Source: Bacteroidota bacterium (GTDB taxonomy: Bacteria > Bacteroidota > Bacteroidia > Palsa-948). Taken from it: a DNA stretch of 42,745 nt. The position numbers and the translations under genes were made by a program. The notes beneath the pieces were generated by a model. The model saw only the letters and a list, made by a program, of their open reading frames with translations, was not told the origin of the DNA and did not search any database. The stretch lies in the NCBI GenBank assembly GCA_016213435.1, contig JACRAL010000160.1:1-42745 (forward strand), read 5' to 3'. The first letter of the stretch is position 1. The number at the start of each line of letters is the position of its first letter. Shown here piece by piece: positions 32,388-41,561 of the stretch.

Positions 32388-33293
32388 CTAATAGTAGTAT
32401 TTAGTTATCCATTTATGGCTCATGTAGTTATTTACTTCAATTAGATAGTCAATCGTTCCATCTTTATTATAATGATATTCAGAACTTATTTTTAATGTCT
32501 CCTTGGAATCATAGTTTTTAATTGAATTAAGTTTTCCGTCAGAATAATCGTATAATTCTGTTGATTTCAATTTACCCCTTTCAATACCGTTGACTTCTTT
32601 TATTAAACCTGCCTCGTATCTTTTATTATAGATATATGCTGTGTCGGTAGAATTAAATATTTTCATCCATTTTACTTCATTCCCTAATTTGTCATATGAA
32701 TATATTATTTTATTAAATGTTTTGTTATTGCCATAAACTTCATTTCTTTCCACTAATTGCCCATTTTTATATGTAAATTGAGTAGTGTTATTAATACTGC
32801 CATCGGGTTTGTATCCATCTTCTTTTATTAATAGAGTGTCCTCAAAATATTTGACGGAAGCTTTGTATCTATTTTTTGGATTTTTATACTTTTTAAAAGA
32901 CTTAGATTTTTTTAATTGGTCTAATGAATAATATTTCATAAGGTTTGGCAAAGGCGTTATTTTTTCCCGTTCATAGGAATATTCAATTTTAATATTTTTC
33001 AAAGTGTCATATTCATATTCAGTCTCAACAAATCCAATATTTGAATGTGCCCAGGTATAAGAGTCTAAGTGTTTTCCAGTATAAGAATAAGCCAAAATCA
33101 TTGCGATTCCATATGAGGGAAATATTTTATGAAAAGTTAAATTGCCATTTCCGTCAAACTTCTTAATAACCGCAGTATCACTTCCACTCATTGAAACAAT
33201 TTGTTTGACGCCTATACTATTCTGCCCAAACACAAGTGTTGGAAGGAAAATCGCTAAAAAGAAAAGTAGTCGTTTCAAGTGGCTTTGTTGCAT
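32388..33293 (-). CDS. secreted YD-repeat-like protein of unknown function
   Basis: 301 residues from the ATG at 33293 (MQQSHLKRLLFFLAIFLPTL, signal peptide to VFGQ). A longer in-frame start at 33398 would add 35 residues that destroy the signal peptide, so I reject it. The body is a series of antiparallel-strand units with F/Y-D-x-x-G-N-x (FDGNGNLTFH, YDKLGNEVKW, YNKDGTIDY), like RHS/YD or MORN-like beta repeats. No enzyme motif. It is bracketed by the GGTCGAGATT hairpins at 32200 and 33458. Base composition is more A/T-rich than its neighbours. Confidence 0.72.
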   Translation of the reverse strand: MQQSHLKRLLFFLAIFLPTLVFGQNSIGVKQIVSMSGSDTAVIKKFDGNGNLTFHKIFPSYGIAMILAYSYTGKHLDSYTWAHSNIGFVETEYEYDTLKNIKIEYSYEREKITPLPNLMKYYSLDQLKKSKSFKKYKNPKNRYKASVKYFEDTLLIKEDGYKPDGSINNTTQFTYKNGQLVERNEVYGNNKTFNKIIYSYDKLGNEVKWMKIFNSTDTAYIYNKRYEAGLIKEVNGIERGKLKSTELYDYSDGKLNSIKNYDSKETLKISSEYHYNKDGTIDYLIEVNNYMSHKWITKYYY

Positions 33294-33457
33294 GAATAAA
33301 TAACAATATGTTGTGAGTAAAGATAAAGAATAAGTGTAAAGAGAAAAGGAAAGCGGGGGACTTTTGTTTATGCCTAAACAAAAAAAATCACCCCGCAAAC
33401 CGACCTCCCCGTTGCTTCGGATTTACCTTTTAAAGAAAAAATAAAATAAGCAGGGCT

Positions 33458-33506
33458 GGTCGAGATTTAGTAATCTCGACCTATGAGTCCTGGGATTTGT
33501 AATCCC
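33458..33506. repeat. GGTCGAGATT palindrome, copy 2, with adjacent GGGATT hairpin
   Basis: GGTCGAGATT TAGT AATCTCGACC (33458-33481), then GGGATT TGT AATCCC (33492-33506). The two hairpins together look like a compound element. Confidence 0.85.
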
Positions 33507-33621
33507 GATAAATGCAAGCATCAATCCCATCTAATCAATATCCCTCTATCAACCCCTCTTTACTGGTATAATTCATAGCTGCGCTGAAAAGGTATTCGTG
33601 GGGTTCTTCCGGTTCAATTTA

Positions 33622-35127
33622 TCAGCCAAGGATTTTTTTCAATCCGGGAAACTTGCGGAGTAACTTCTCTTTATCAAGCAGGAATAAAAACCCGATGAGT
33701 AAAAATGGCAACCCCGGAATTCTATATCTCACTACTGTACCAAGAATAGGAGTAGTAATGCCGATTAAAACAAAAAGCAACACCGCAATGCATAAACAGA
33801 AATACAGTAAATGACGGTTTGTGATTTGTTTTATGCTAAACAAAATGCAAATACAAATAAATACTATGATAAAAATATTTTCAAGGGCTGAAACAAGCAT
33901 CAATGGATTTTTGCTTTCTAAAATATGAGGGCGGAAAGAAACAGTGAAGAACGCAAGCGGACTATTCTTAACGATGCTGAAAAAGGTTCCGTCAAGAAGC
34001 GGGATTTTGATATTGCTACCTGCAGCCGCCTGATCGTAATAAATCCAATAAGTGGCAGTGTCTGTTGAATTCTTCACATAAGCGCTGTCGTGAAAAGTTT
34101 TGAGATTCCAGGAAACATACGATATCCCCGGGACAATTTTGCAATATCCCGGCTTGTCTTTGATCCGTATGATCCGGTTTTCGATTTTAGGATCTATGTA
34201 TACAAATTTATTGCTGTTATGATTGCCAAGATAGCTTCCGCCTTGTGCCATGTAAACCGCCTGGCGCTGCTTGTCCATCAGCATGAAAGGGAAATCGTAT
34301 TTTGGGATCATCAGTCCGAGAGAAAAATAAATTGCAAGAACAATCATGTATTTTATTTCAGGATAAGAATATTTTGTTTTTACTAGCCACGCGTGCGCAA
34401 TGAAAGCTGGGAGAAGAATTAGGAATGCATATAGCTTTGTGATGGACAACAAAAACAGAAATAGGAATAATACGACAAAGCGTTTTACAGAAAACCCTTC
34501 GTTCATCAACTTGTAAAAATGATAAATGCACATTCCGAGCGAGAATAAGATCAGTCCTTCTTTCAGAACGCCTGAACCCCAGAACAGAACAGAAGGAAAA
34601 AGAAAAATGGCAGCAAACAATTCTTTCTTTTTGTTTGAAAGAACAGAAGAGAATGTTTTAAAGATTCCCATTAAGCCGGTAAGTGATAAAAAGCAAATGA
34701 AGACGGTGTGCACATGATAATTGCCGATAGAGAAAACATCTACGAGTGCGTTAAAGCGGATGAGTGTTCGGTTTTCATTGTATAAGCCTTGATTAAATTC
34801 ACGTGACCAATAACCCATGTTTTGATAATAAGATTCAGCAGATGAATCTGCAATCCCAGTCAGCATTTTAAAATAATCAAGCGGATTTGAAAAAAGTGCG
34901 TTGTACATCACCTTGCTGTCGTCAAAATATTTGAAAATATCTGCTGTTGAGCGATCGGCATAGAGATAAGAATAGACAAACCATAATGCAGTGCCCGCAG
35001 TGATTTTAAGGATGAAAATAAATACAATGATTTTTTGGGAAATAAGTTCTGTCTGAAAGAAGTTTATTTTTCTGATAAGAAAAATAAATAATACCGTATA
35101 TGTAATCGCAAGAATTATTCCGATCAT
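33622..35127 (-). CDS. polytopic membrane protein, possibly polysaccharide-related
   Basis: 501 residues, about 10-12 predicted membrane helices with a large hydrophilic loop around residues 285-375. Features such as LFPSVLFWGSGVLKEGLILF and the loop before RYRIPGLPFLLIG resemble O-antigen-polymerase or GT-C/EpsG-like membrane proteins of Bacteroidota, but no defining motif was seen. Divergent from the glycosyltransferase gene at 35221, which makes a glycan role plausible. Function not assigned. Confidence 0.75.
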   Translation of the reverse strand: MIGIILAITYTVLFIFLIRKINFFQTELISQKIIVFIFILKITAGTALWFVYSYLYADRSTADIFKYFDDSKVMYNALFSNPLDYFKMLTGIADSSAESYYQNMGYWSREFNQGLYNENRTLIRFNALVDVFSIGNYHVHTVFICFLSLTGLMGIFKTFSSVLSNKKKELFAAIFLFPSVLFWGSGVLKEGLILFSLGMCIYHFYKLMNEGFSVKRFVVLFLFLFLLSITKLYAFLILLPAFIAHAWLVKTKYSYPEIKYMIVLAIYFSLGLMIPKYDFPFMLMDKQRQAVYMAQGGSYLGNHNSNKFVYIDPKIENRIIRIKDKPGYCKIVPGISYVSWNLKTFHDSAYVKNSTDTATYWIYYDQAAAGSNIKIPLLDGTFFSIVKNSPLAFFTVSFRPHILESKNPLMLVSALENIFIIVFICICILFSIKQITNRHLLYFCLCIAVLLFVLIGITTPILGTVVRYRIPGLPFLLIGFLFLLDKEKLLRKFPGLKKILG

Positions 35128-35220
35128 GCAGCAAAGATAAGATTGTGTTCATTAACTGAGTTTGAAATTTTAGTTTAGTATGCTTATTCTATTTGTAATT
35201 CGTCTATATTCGTAGTGATA

Positions 35221-36348
35221 ATGAAGAAAAAGATAATTCTTTCCGTAACCAACGATTTGACCTCTGAACAGCGCGTGCACAAAGTGTGCATGTATTTGAT
35301 AGGAGCAGGCTTCGAGGTAGAGCTTGTGGGAAGAAGAAAGAAAAAAAGTTTACGGCTTGAAGAACGACCTTACAAAACCAAACGCTTGTTTTTATTTTTT
35401 GGAAAAGGTCCTTTGTTTTATGCGGAATATAACCTGAGATTGTTTTTTTATCTTTTGTTTCATCGAGCTGACATTCTTGTAGCAAATGATCTGGACACGC
35501 TGCTTGCAAATTATTTGGCGTCAAAATTTAAGAATAGCAAACTTGTTCACGACAGTCATGAATACTTTACGGGAGTTCCGGAACTCGAAGGAAGAAGCTT
35601 TGCAAAGAAAACATGGAAGAGGATAGAGAGCAGAATCTTCCCGAAACTCAAATACATGTACACGGTGAATGATTCCATCGCAAAATTGTATAAAGACGAA
35701 TATGGAGTAGACATAAAAGTGGTTCGCAATTTCCCCGTTTTGCTGAAAGGAGATGGAGTGCTGTCGTTTCCAAAAACTAAAATGGAACTCGGACTTCCGG
35801 AAGAAAAAAAAATTATCTTGTATCAGGGGTCGGTGAATGTTGATCGGGGATTAGCGGAAGCCATAGAGGCAATGCAATATGTAAATGATGCGGTTTTACT
35901 TATTGTTGGCGATGGCGATATTCTTGAAGAAGTAAAAGAGAAAGCAGAAAAATTGAACCTTGGGGGAAAGACCATTTTTAAAAAACGAGTGCCTTTTGAA
36001 GATCTCTGGAATTACACATCGCATGCCGACATCGGAATTTCTCTCGACAAGGACACCAATATTAATTATCGTTTCAGCCTGCCAAATAAAATTTTTGATT
36101 TCGTGCATGCCGGAGTGCCTGTTCTTGCTACCAATCTGGTTGAGATAAAAAAAATCTTTAAAAAATATGAAATCGGAACAATGATTGAAAATCATGATCC
36201 GAAAAACATAGCTGAGAGCATAAATATTATGTTGAACGACTCTGAAAAAATGAAGCGCTGGAAGGAAAATTGTAAGAATGCTTCCCGTGAACTGTGCTGG
36301 CAGAACGAGGAAAAAGTTTTAAAAGAAATATATAGCAATTTCTTTTAA
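35221..36348 (+). CDS. glycosyltransferase family 4 (GT-B)
   Basis: 375 residues from the ATG at 35221 (MKKKIILSVTNDLTSEQRVH); the GTG two codons earlier is less likely. The N-domain binds the acceptor (RVHKVCMYLIGAGFEVELVG, DILVANDLDTLLANY, LVHDSHEYF). The C-domain has LYQGSVNVDRGLAEAIEAM, LLIVGDGD and KIFDFVHAGVPVLATNLVEI. The usual EX7E block is altered (NKIFDFVHAGVPV). It likely acts in surface-polysaccharide synthesis; the donor sugar is unknown. Monocistronic or first of a short unit. Confidence 0.87.
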   Translation: MKKKIILSVTNDLTSEQRVHKVCMYLIGAGFEVELVGRRKKKSLRLEERPYKTKRLFLFFGKGPLFYAEYNLRLFFYLLFHRADILVANDLDTLLANYLASKFKNSKLVHDSHEYFTGVPELEGRSFAKKTWKRIESRIFPKLKYMYTVNDSIAKLYKDEYGVDIKVVRNFPVLLKGDGVLSFPKTKMELGLPEEKKIILYQGSVNVDRGLAEAIEAMQYVNDAVLLIVGDGDILEEVKEKAEKLNLGGKTIFKKRVPFEDLWNYTSHADIGISLDKDTNINYRFSLPNKIFDFVHAGVPVLATNLVEIKKIFKKYEIGTMIENHDPKNIAESINIMLNDSEKMKRWKENCKNASRELCWQNEEKVLKEIYSNFF

Positions 36349-36447
36349 CAGAGGCGATGCTTTGAGAAAATTATCGTGTTAGTAATTAGTGTGAAAAATC
36401 GTCAGCTAAAATTTTATATTTAATCCTCTTTTTACAAAACCATTCGT

Positions 36448-38679
36448 ATGCCTACATTACAGAAAGAAAAGAAAATCACGGTTACTGTTGAAACTGCAAA
36501 GGATTTAGGATTACTCCCTGAGGAATTTGAAAAAATCAAAAAGGCTCTCGGACGTACTCCGAATTTTACCGAGCTCAGCATTTACTCCGTGATGTGGAGC
36601 GAGCATTGTTCCTATAAAAACTCTATCAAGTGGCTGAAAACACTTCCGCGTGAAGGAAGAAATGTGTTGGCAAAAGCAGGAGAAGAAAATGCAGGACTTG
36701 TGGACATCGGTGATGGACTTGCCTGCGCGTTCAAAATAGAATCGCATAATCATCCTTCAGCCATTGAACCTTATCAGGGAGCGGCAACAGGAGTTGGAGG
36801 AATCAATCGCGATATTTTTACGATGGGTGCGCGCCCAATTGCGCAGTTAAACTCTCTTCGTTTTGGTGATCCAAAATCAGAAAAAACAAAATGGCTGGTG
36901 AAAGGTGTGGTAAAAGGCATCGGTGATTATGGAAATGCGTTTGGAATTCCTACCGTTGGCGGTGAAGTTTTTTTTGATGAATGTTATAATGTGAATCCGC
37001 TTGTGAATGCGATGAGTGCGGGCATTGTGAAAGTGGGCGAAACTGTTTCTGCAACTTCTCATGGAAAAGGAAATCCGGTTTACATTGTCGGTTCTGCTAC
37101 AGGGAAAGATGGCATTCACGGAGCGGCTTTCGCTTCAAAAGATATTACAGAAAACTCTGCCGATGATCTGCCTTCCGTTCAGGTGGGAGATCCCTTCCAG
37201 GAAAAGATTTTATTGGAAGCATCGCTTGAAGTGGCAAAGGCAGATGTGCTCATCGGAATGCAGGACATGGGTGCTGCAGGAATTACTTGTTCTACTTCAG
37301 AAATGTCTGCCAAGGGCGAACACGGAATGAAAATTTATTTGGATAAAGTCCCTCTTCGCCAGCAGAATATGACCGCATGGGAAATCCTGCTCAGTGAATC
37401 TCAGGAAAGAATGCTACTGGTGGTGAAGAAAGAAAAAGAAAAAGCAGTGGAACAAATTCTTGATAAGTGGGATATCCCCTATGCAGTGATCGGAGAAGTT
37501 ACAGATACAAAACGTCTTGAATATTTTTTGGACGGAGAATTAATAGCGGATGTTCCTGCCGAATCACTTGTGCTTGGCGGAGGCGCACCGGTTTATACAC
37601 GCGAAAGCAAAGAACCTGCCTATTTCTCAGAAGCAAAAAAGTTTTCTGCAGAAAAAATTAAAGAACCGCAAAATCTTAAAGAGGTCGCAAAGTTTTTGAT
37701 CACGCATCCAAACATTGCTTCGAAGTGCTGGGTGTATGAGCAGTATGATTCCATGGTGGGAACGGTGAACCAAAGCACCAATTCTCCATCAGATGCAGCC
37801 ATTGTGAACATCAAAGAAACAGAACGCGCATTGGCTTTCAAAATAGATTGCAATGCCAGATATGTGTATGCCGATCCTGAAAAAGGTGCAGCCATCGCGG
37901 TTTCTGAAGCGGCAAGAAATATTGTCTGTTCGGGAGGAGAACCGCTGGCGATCACCAATTGTCTGAACTTCGGTAATCCTTATAATCCGGAAGTGTACTG
38001 GCAATTTGTAAATGTGATAAAAGGAATGGGCGCTGCTTGCAAAAAATTTGGAACTCCTGTCACCGGAGGAAATGTGAGTTTTTACAACCAATCTTCCTAT
38101 GAAGGGCCTGTGTTTCCGACTCCTGCCATTGGAATGCTTGGTATTCTCGACAAGAAAAATAGGATGACGCTTGATTTCAAGCAGGAAGGAGATATAATCT
38201 ATCTCATCGGAGAAATGCGCGATGATATTGCCTGCTCGGAATATTTATACTCGTTTCATAAAGTGAAACTTTCTCCTGCTCCTTATTTTGATCTGGAAGA
38301 AGAATTTAAGGTTCAGCAAGCGGTAAGCGCCATCATTAAAAAAGGATTGGTCCGTTCTGCGCACGATTGTTCGGATGGAGGATTATTCGTTGCACTTGCG
38401 GAATCATCCATTCACAGCGGAAAAGGTTTTGATATCAGTACCGATGAATCCATCCGCACCGATGCATTTCTTTTCGGAGAAGGTCAGAGTCGAGTGGTAG
38501 TAACGGTTCGTCCCGGAGATGAGGACACTTTTTTACACGAGATGATGGAGCGCGATGTGGAGTTCAGTTTTCTCGGAGCCGTGATGGGTGATGAAATGAC
38601 GGTTGACGAAGAAACATTTTTTAAAGTGGAAGAAGCAAAACAGATGTACGAAACTTCATTGGAAAACCTACTGAAATAA
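36448..38679 (+). CDS. purL: phosphoribosylformylglycinamidine synthase, small-type PurL
   Basis: 743 residues, the length of the small PurL that works with PurS and PurQ; the fused large form would be about 1,230-1,300. It converts FGAR to FGAM in purine synthesis. Motifs: N-terminal SEHCSYKNSIKWLKTLP, KIESHNHPSAIEPYQGAATGVGG, GGEVFFDECYN, QDMGAAGITCSTSEMS, and in the second half GGNVSFYNQ and HDCSDGGLFVALAES. Neither purQ nor purS is in the window. Preceded by an A/T-rich leader with TATATTTA at 36415, a possible -7 box. A palindromic element lies just after the stop. Confidence 0.96.
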   Translation: MPTLQKEKKITVTVETAKDLGLLPEEFEKIKKALGRTPNFTELSIYSVMWSEHCSYKNSIKWLKTLPREGRNVLAKAGEENAGLVDIGDGLACAFKIESHNHPSAIEPYQGAATGVGGINRDIFTMGARPIAQLNSLRFGDPKSEKTKWLVKGVVKGIGDYGNAFGIPTVGGEVFFDECYNVNPLVNAMSAGIVKVGETVSATSHGKGNPVYIVGSATGKDGIHGAAFASKDITENSADDLPSVQVGDPFQEKILLEASLEVAKADVLIGMQDMGAAGITCSTSEMSAKGEHGMKIYLDKVPLRQQNMTAWEILLSESQERMLLVVKKEKEKAVEQILDKWDIPYAVIGEVTDTKRLEYFLDGELIADVPAESLVLGGGAPVYTRESKEPAYFSEAKKFSAEKIKEPQNLKEVAKFLITHPNIASKCWVYEQYDSMVGTVNQSTNSPSDAAIVNIKETERALAFKIDCNARYVYADPEKGAAIAVSEAARNIVCSGGEPLAITNCLNFGNPYNPEVYWQFVNVIKGMGAACKKFGTPVTGGNVSFYNQSSYEGPVFPTPAIGMLGILDKKNRMTLDFKQEGDIIYLIGEMRDDIACSEYLYSFHKVKLSPAPYFDLEEEFKVQQAVSAIIKKGLVRSAHDCSDGGLFVALAESSIHSGKGFDISTDESIRTDAFLFGEGQSRVVVTVRPGDEDTFLHEMMERDVEFSFLGAVMGDEMTVDEETFFKVEEAKQMYETSLENLLK

Positions 38680-38708
38680 AAAGCCCATCCTAAATGACCT
38701 TCTGTCGC

Positions 38709-38726
38709 TCCCGATAGATATCGGGA
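38709..38726. repeat. CCCGATAGxTATCGGG palindrome after purL
   Basis: TCCCGATAGATATCGGGA is nearly identical to the 18-bp palindrome translated inside rnhB (23414-23431). Here it is in noncoding DNA 30 bases after the purL stop. Confidence 0.85.
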
Positions 38727-38763
38727 CTACGGTTGTCCAAAGGGAAGGAAAAGAGATATAAAA

Positions 38764-39492
38764 ATGATTACACGTCTTCTCTTGTTTTTTATTTTACTCC
38801 CTTCCCTTTGGGAAGGGCCGGGGATGGGCTGTTATTCCCAGAATTCCCCTTCTTCTCTGCTGAAAGCTGCACGGATAAAAGAATCTGCTAATAACTTCAA
38901 AGGAGTGATTGAAGATTGTTCTGAAGCCATTGCTCTTAAAGCGGATTTTGACAGTGCATACTGTTTGCGCGGAGTTGCTTACCTCAAAACGGGCGACTTG
39001 AAATCAGCTTCGGATGATCTGGGAAAAGCCATCAAGCTTAATCCGAAATATGCGGATGCGTATTATGCAAGAGGTATTATAAAAGCATCGCGAGAGGATT
39101 TTATAGGCGCTTCGAAAGACTTCAGCAGGGCAATAGAGTTAAATCCTTCCAATCCGAAATTTTTGTACAACCGTGCCCTGGCGGAAGCGTACATGGCAGA
39201 TTACAGCGATGCGATTGACGATTTAGACAAAGCAATTCAGCTGAAACCAGATTACATAGAAGCGTATTACAGCCGCGCTTACTGGCAAGACATCAGCGGA
39301 AGTTATTTTGAAGCCATTGCAGATTATAAGAAGGTAACCGAATTAAATCCAAAATATATTGAAGCATTTATCGGCATGGCGACCGTGAAATACATGAACG
39401 GAGAAAAATCAGGTGCCTGCGAATATCTGAAAAAGGCAATTGAACTCGGAAGCATTAAGGCGGAAGAACTAAGCAATATTTTTTGTAAATGA
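38764..39492 (+). CDS. TPR-repeat protein, secreted or lipoprotein
   Basis: 242 residues. The N-terminus MITRLLLFFIL is followed by LPSLWEGPGMG, which a palindromic element encodes, then CYSQNSP; the Cys at about residue 23 might be lipidated, though the lipobox is poor. Five or so TPR units follow (for example ALKADFDSAYCLRGVAYLKT, IKLNPKYADAYYARGIIKAS, IELNPSNPKFLYNRALAEAY, IQLKPDYIEAYYSRAYWQDI). It is a protein-interaction scaffold of the cell envelope. Its stop overlaps the start of the T9SS cargo gene, so the two are translationally coupled. Confidence 0.85.
   Translation: MITRLLLFFILLPSLWEGPGMGCYSQNSPSSLLKAARIKESANNFKGVIEDCSEAIALKADFDSAYCLRGVAYLKTGDLKSASDDLGKAIKLNPKYADAYYARGIIKASREDFIGASKDFSRAIELNPSNPKFLYNRALAEAYMADYSDAIDDLDKAIQLKPDYIEAYYSRAYWQDISGSYFEAIADYKKVTELNPKYIEAFIGMATVKYMNGEKSGACEYLKKAIELGSIKAEELSNIFCK
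38799..38828. repeat. C/G-rich palindromic element in the signal peptide of the TPR gene
   Basis: Perfect hairpin CCCTTCCC TTT GGGAAGGG plus tail CCGGGGATGGG. Translated in frame as PSLWEGPGMG. Confidence 0.87.
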
Positions 39493-40313
39493 AGATATAT
39501 TTTAAATATAGTTTTCTTACCACCTGTTGTTTACTGCTACCTGTTTGTTGTTTGTTTTCTCAGACTTTCACTATCACTTTAAGTACTACCAGCGTAACTT
39601 GTCCGGGAGGAAATGACGGCAGTGCTTCTGTTTCTGTTGCAGGCGGAACAATGCCTTATAGTTATCAATGGATGCCCGGAGGGGAAACTTCTTTTTCTAT
39701 TACAGGACTCGCAGCCGGAACGTATTCCGTGAAGATCGCTGACAATACAGCTTATGATTCAACAGTATTTTGTGTAATCACAGGTCCAACTCCTATAGTA
39801 AATGACACAGCACAGAAGAAGGTAATAAATCCTTTTTGTGCAGATCCTGGCAGTATTCTCTTAAATATTTCGGGTGGAACCCCAATGGCTATCGGAACTC
39901 CGTATACTTATTTATGGAATACAGGTTCAGCCAATGCCGGCATTTCCCAACTTAGTGAAGGAGATTATTCTGTCAATGTAACAGATGCAAATAATTGTGT
40001 TGCTTCCTTTTCGTTTTCTCTTCCCAAAAAAGAATGTGTTGTTTCTCCTGAACCTTATTTCACTCCCAATGGCGATGGGTATAATGATAAATGGACGATT
40101 GAGGACACCCAGTTTTTTCCTGATGCGAAAGTAATCGTATTTAACCGATGGGGTACAAAAGTATATGAACATCGTGGCTTATATGAACCCTGGGATGGGA
40201 AAAGTTATCTCGGCATTCCGGTGCCCGATGCGGTATATTATTATTTTTTCTATCAGGATAAAAACGATAAAGAGAAAGATGCTTTACGCGGAAGTGTAAC
40301 CATCATCAGATAG
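39489..40313 (+). CDS. SprB-repeat protein with T9SS type B (gliding-motility-associated) C-terminal domain
   Basis: 274 residues. Signal peptide near residues 1-26 (VCCLFSQ). Two SprB-type repeats (TLSTTSVTCPGGNDGSASVS and on, ending SVKIADN; then CADPGSILLNISGGTP ending SVNVTDANNC). The C-terminal sorting domain has the full type B pattern: YFTPNGDGYNDKWTI, VIVFNRWGTKVYEH, WDGK, VPDAVYYYFF, and the RGSVTIIR end. It should be exported by T9SS and anchored or released at the surface. Overlaps the TPR gene by 4 bases (ATGA) and precedes its typical partner, a PorP/SprF protein. Confidence 0.93.
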   Translation: MKIYFKYSFLTTCCLLLPVCCLFSQTFTITLSTTSVTCPGGNDGSASVSVAGGTMPYSYQWMPGGETSFSITGLAAGTYSVKIADNTAYDSTVFCVITGPTPIVNDTAQKKVINPFCADPGSILLNISGGTPMAIGTPYTYLWNTGSANAGISQLSEGDYSVNVTDANNCVASFSFSLPKKECVVSPEPYFTPNGDGYNDKWTIEDTQFFPDAKVIVFNRWGTKVYEHRGLYEPWDGKSYLGIPVPDAVYYYFFYQDKNDKEKDALRGSVTIIR

Positions 40314-40315
40314 CA

Positions 40316-40337
40316 CCCCTCCCCAAAAGGGAGGAGG
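40316..40337. repeat. C/G-rich palindromic hairpin between T9SS cargo and PorP/SprF genes
   Basis: CCCCTCCCC AAAA GGGAGGAGG. Intergenic; no coding effect. Confidence 0.75.
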
Positions 40338-40353
40338 AGAAAAAAACAGGACA

Positions 40354-41334
40354 ATGAATATTTTTTTTTATATAAGATTTGTTTTTGCTTTGGTCATTTT
40401 CTCCCTTCCTTTTGGGAAGGGAAGGGGATGGGTGTTTGCTCAACAAGTTCCTGAATACACCCAATACATACTCAACAATTATGGATTGAATCCGGCTGCA
40501 GGCGGACTATCCAATAATAAGTACGAAGTGTTGGTTGGAAAAAGACTTCAATGGATTGGTCTTCCGAATAATCCTAATACCTCTTTCTTCAGTTTTAATA
40601 CATATGTTGGGAAAAGGCGAAGTTTATACCGCGGATGGCATGGCATTGGCGCGTATTATCAGGGAGACAGACAGGGAACCATGTTTCAGGCAGATGATTT
40701 TTATGCTTCTTACTCTTATCATTTGCGCGTCACACGGCATTATAATATGGCATTTGGCATGGCGGCAGGTATAAGGCGTTATACTTGGAGGATAACAGAC
40801 AAATATGATCCTGTGCTGGTCGGCAAAAATGTATGGCTTTATCCTGATTTTATTCCCGGCATTAAACTTTATAATTCCAAGTGGGTATTTGACCTGTCGG
40901 TGAAACAGCTGTATAAAAACAAAGTGAAGCAAGGTTCAAATAGGATTGGCTCACCCACCAAGCTTCCTCCTTCGGCATATATTACAGTTTCGCGTAAATG
41001 GTGGGCGCGTTCTTATCTGCTCGTGATACAATCCGTGCATTTGAAATATACCTATTCATCGCTGCCTACTTTTGAGTACAACATGCTTGCCTATCTGAAC
41101 AAAAATTTTGCGGTGGGAATGACCTACCGCCATCTGGATGCCATTGCGGCAATTGTTCAGTTCAGGTGGGATAAATTCGTGATCGGTTTTGCCTATGATT
41201 ATACCATTGCGCCCTACCGTTTAGGGTATGCCAACTCGCAGGAACTTATGATGGGACTTTCTCCCTCTCCCTGGAACGACAGCCAGACCATCCGGCAAGG
41301 AAGAATTGCCGAGTGCCCTACCTTCCAATATTAA
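40354..41334 (+). CDS. PorP/SprF family outer membrane protein (T9SS partner)
   Basis: 326 residues. The signal peptide is interrupted: the hydrophobic core FYIRFVFALVIFS is followed by the repeat-encoded LPFGKGRGW, then VFAQQ as cleavage region. The mature start VPEYTQYILNNYGLNPAAGG is the family hallmark (P-x-Y-x-Q-Y-x-x-N-x-x-x-x-N-P-A). The rest is a beta-barrel. PorP and SprF are needed for secretion or attachment of type B cargo, and this gene follows such a cargo gene by 40 bases, so they are a functional pair. Confidence 0.92.
   Translation: MNIFFYIRFVFALVIFSLPFGKGRGWVFAQQVPEYTQYILNNYGLNPAAGGLSNNKYEVLVGKRLQWIGLPNNPNTSFFSFNTYVGKRRSLYRGWHGIGAYYQGDRQGTMFQADDFYASYSYHLRVTRHYNMAFGMAAGIRRYTWRITDKYDPVLVGKNVWLYPDFIPGIKLYNSKWVFDLSVKQLYKNKVKQGSNRIGSPTKLPPSAYITVSRKWWARSYLLVIQSVHLKYTYSSLPTFEYNMLAYLNKNFAVGMTYRHLDAIAAIVQFRWDKFVIGFAYDYTIAPYRLGYANSQELMMGLSPSPWNDSQTIRQGRIAECPTFQY
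40403..40432. repeat. C/G-rich palindromic element in the signal peptide of the PorP/SprF gene
   Basis: CCCTTCC TTTT GGGAAGGG followed by the tail AAGGGGATGGG. Translated in frame as LPFGKGRGW. Confidence 0.85.
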
Positions 41335-41430
41335 CGTTTCGGGGGGTTGCGAGGTCTCGATAGCTGATGTCAGTAATCAGGACGAGACAAAAAATTATTC
41401 ATTAGTAATTAATTTGTACAGGCAGCTTGT

Positions 41431-41561
41431 ATTTAACGGTTCGGGGATTAGCGTAGGCGGGGATAAACCGCTACGAACTTGTCCCACGAAACAAAGGTAG
41501 TAGAAAGCAATGAACTATAAAATTGCTCGTCTGCCCCGCTTACGCTAATCCCTTGTTAGCA
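41431..41561 (-). other. candidate attC-like recombination site
   Basis: On the minus strand: TGCTAAC, two bases, GGGATTAGCGTAAGCGGGG, a roughly 70-base middle, CCCCGCCTACGCTAATCCC, a short spacer and GTTAAAT. Outer boxes resemble the integron R'' (RYYYAAC) and R' (GTTRRRY) sites; the 19-bp inner arms pair with one mismatch. About 131 bases, within attC sizes. It lies just 3' of the Ntn hydrolase gene, the position expected for a cassette. No integrase gene is in the window, so this is inferred. Confidence 0.45.

Noticed and set aside
33294-33398. Longer start for the YD-like protein
   Set aside because: It would put 35 extra residues before a good signal peptide beginning at the ATG at 33293.
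41306-41500. 64-residue ORF after the PorP/SprF gene
   Set aside because: It overlaps the end of that gene in another frame and runs into the attC-like fold; no protein signature.
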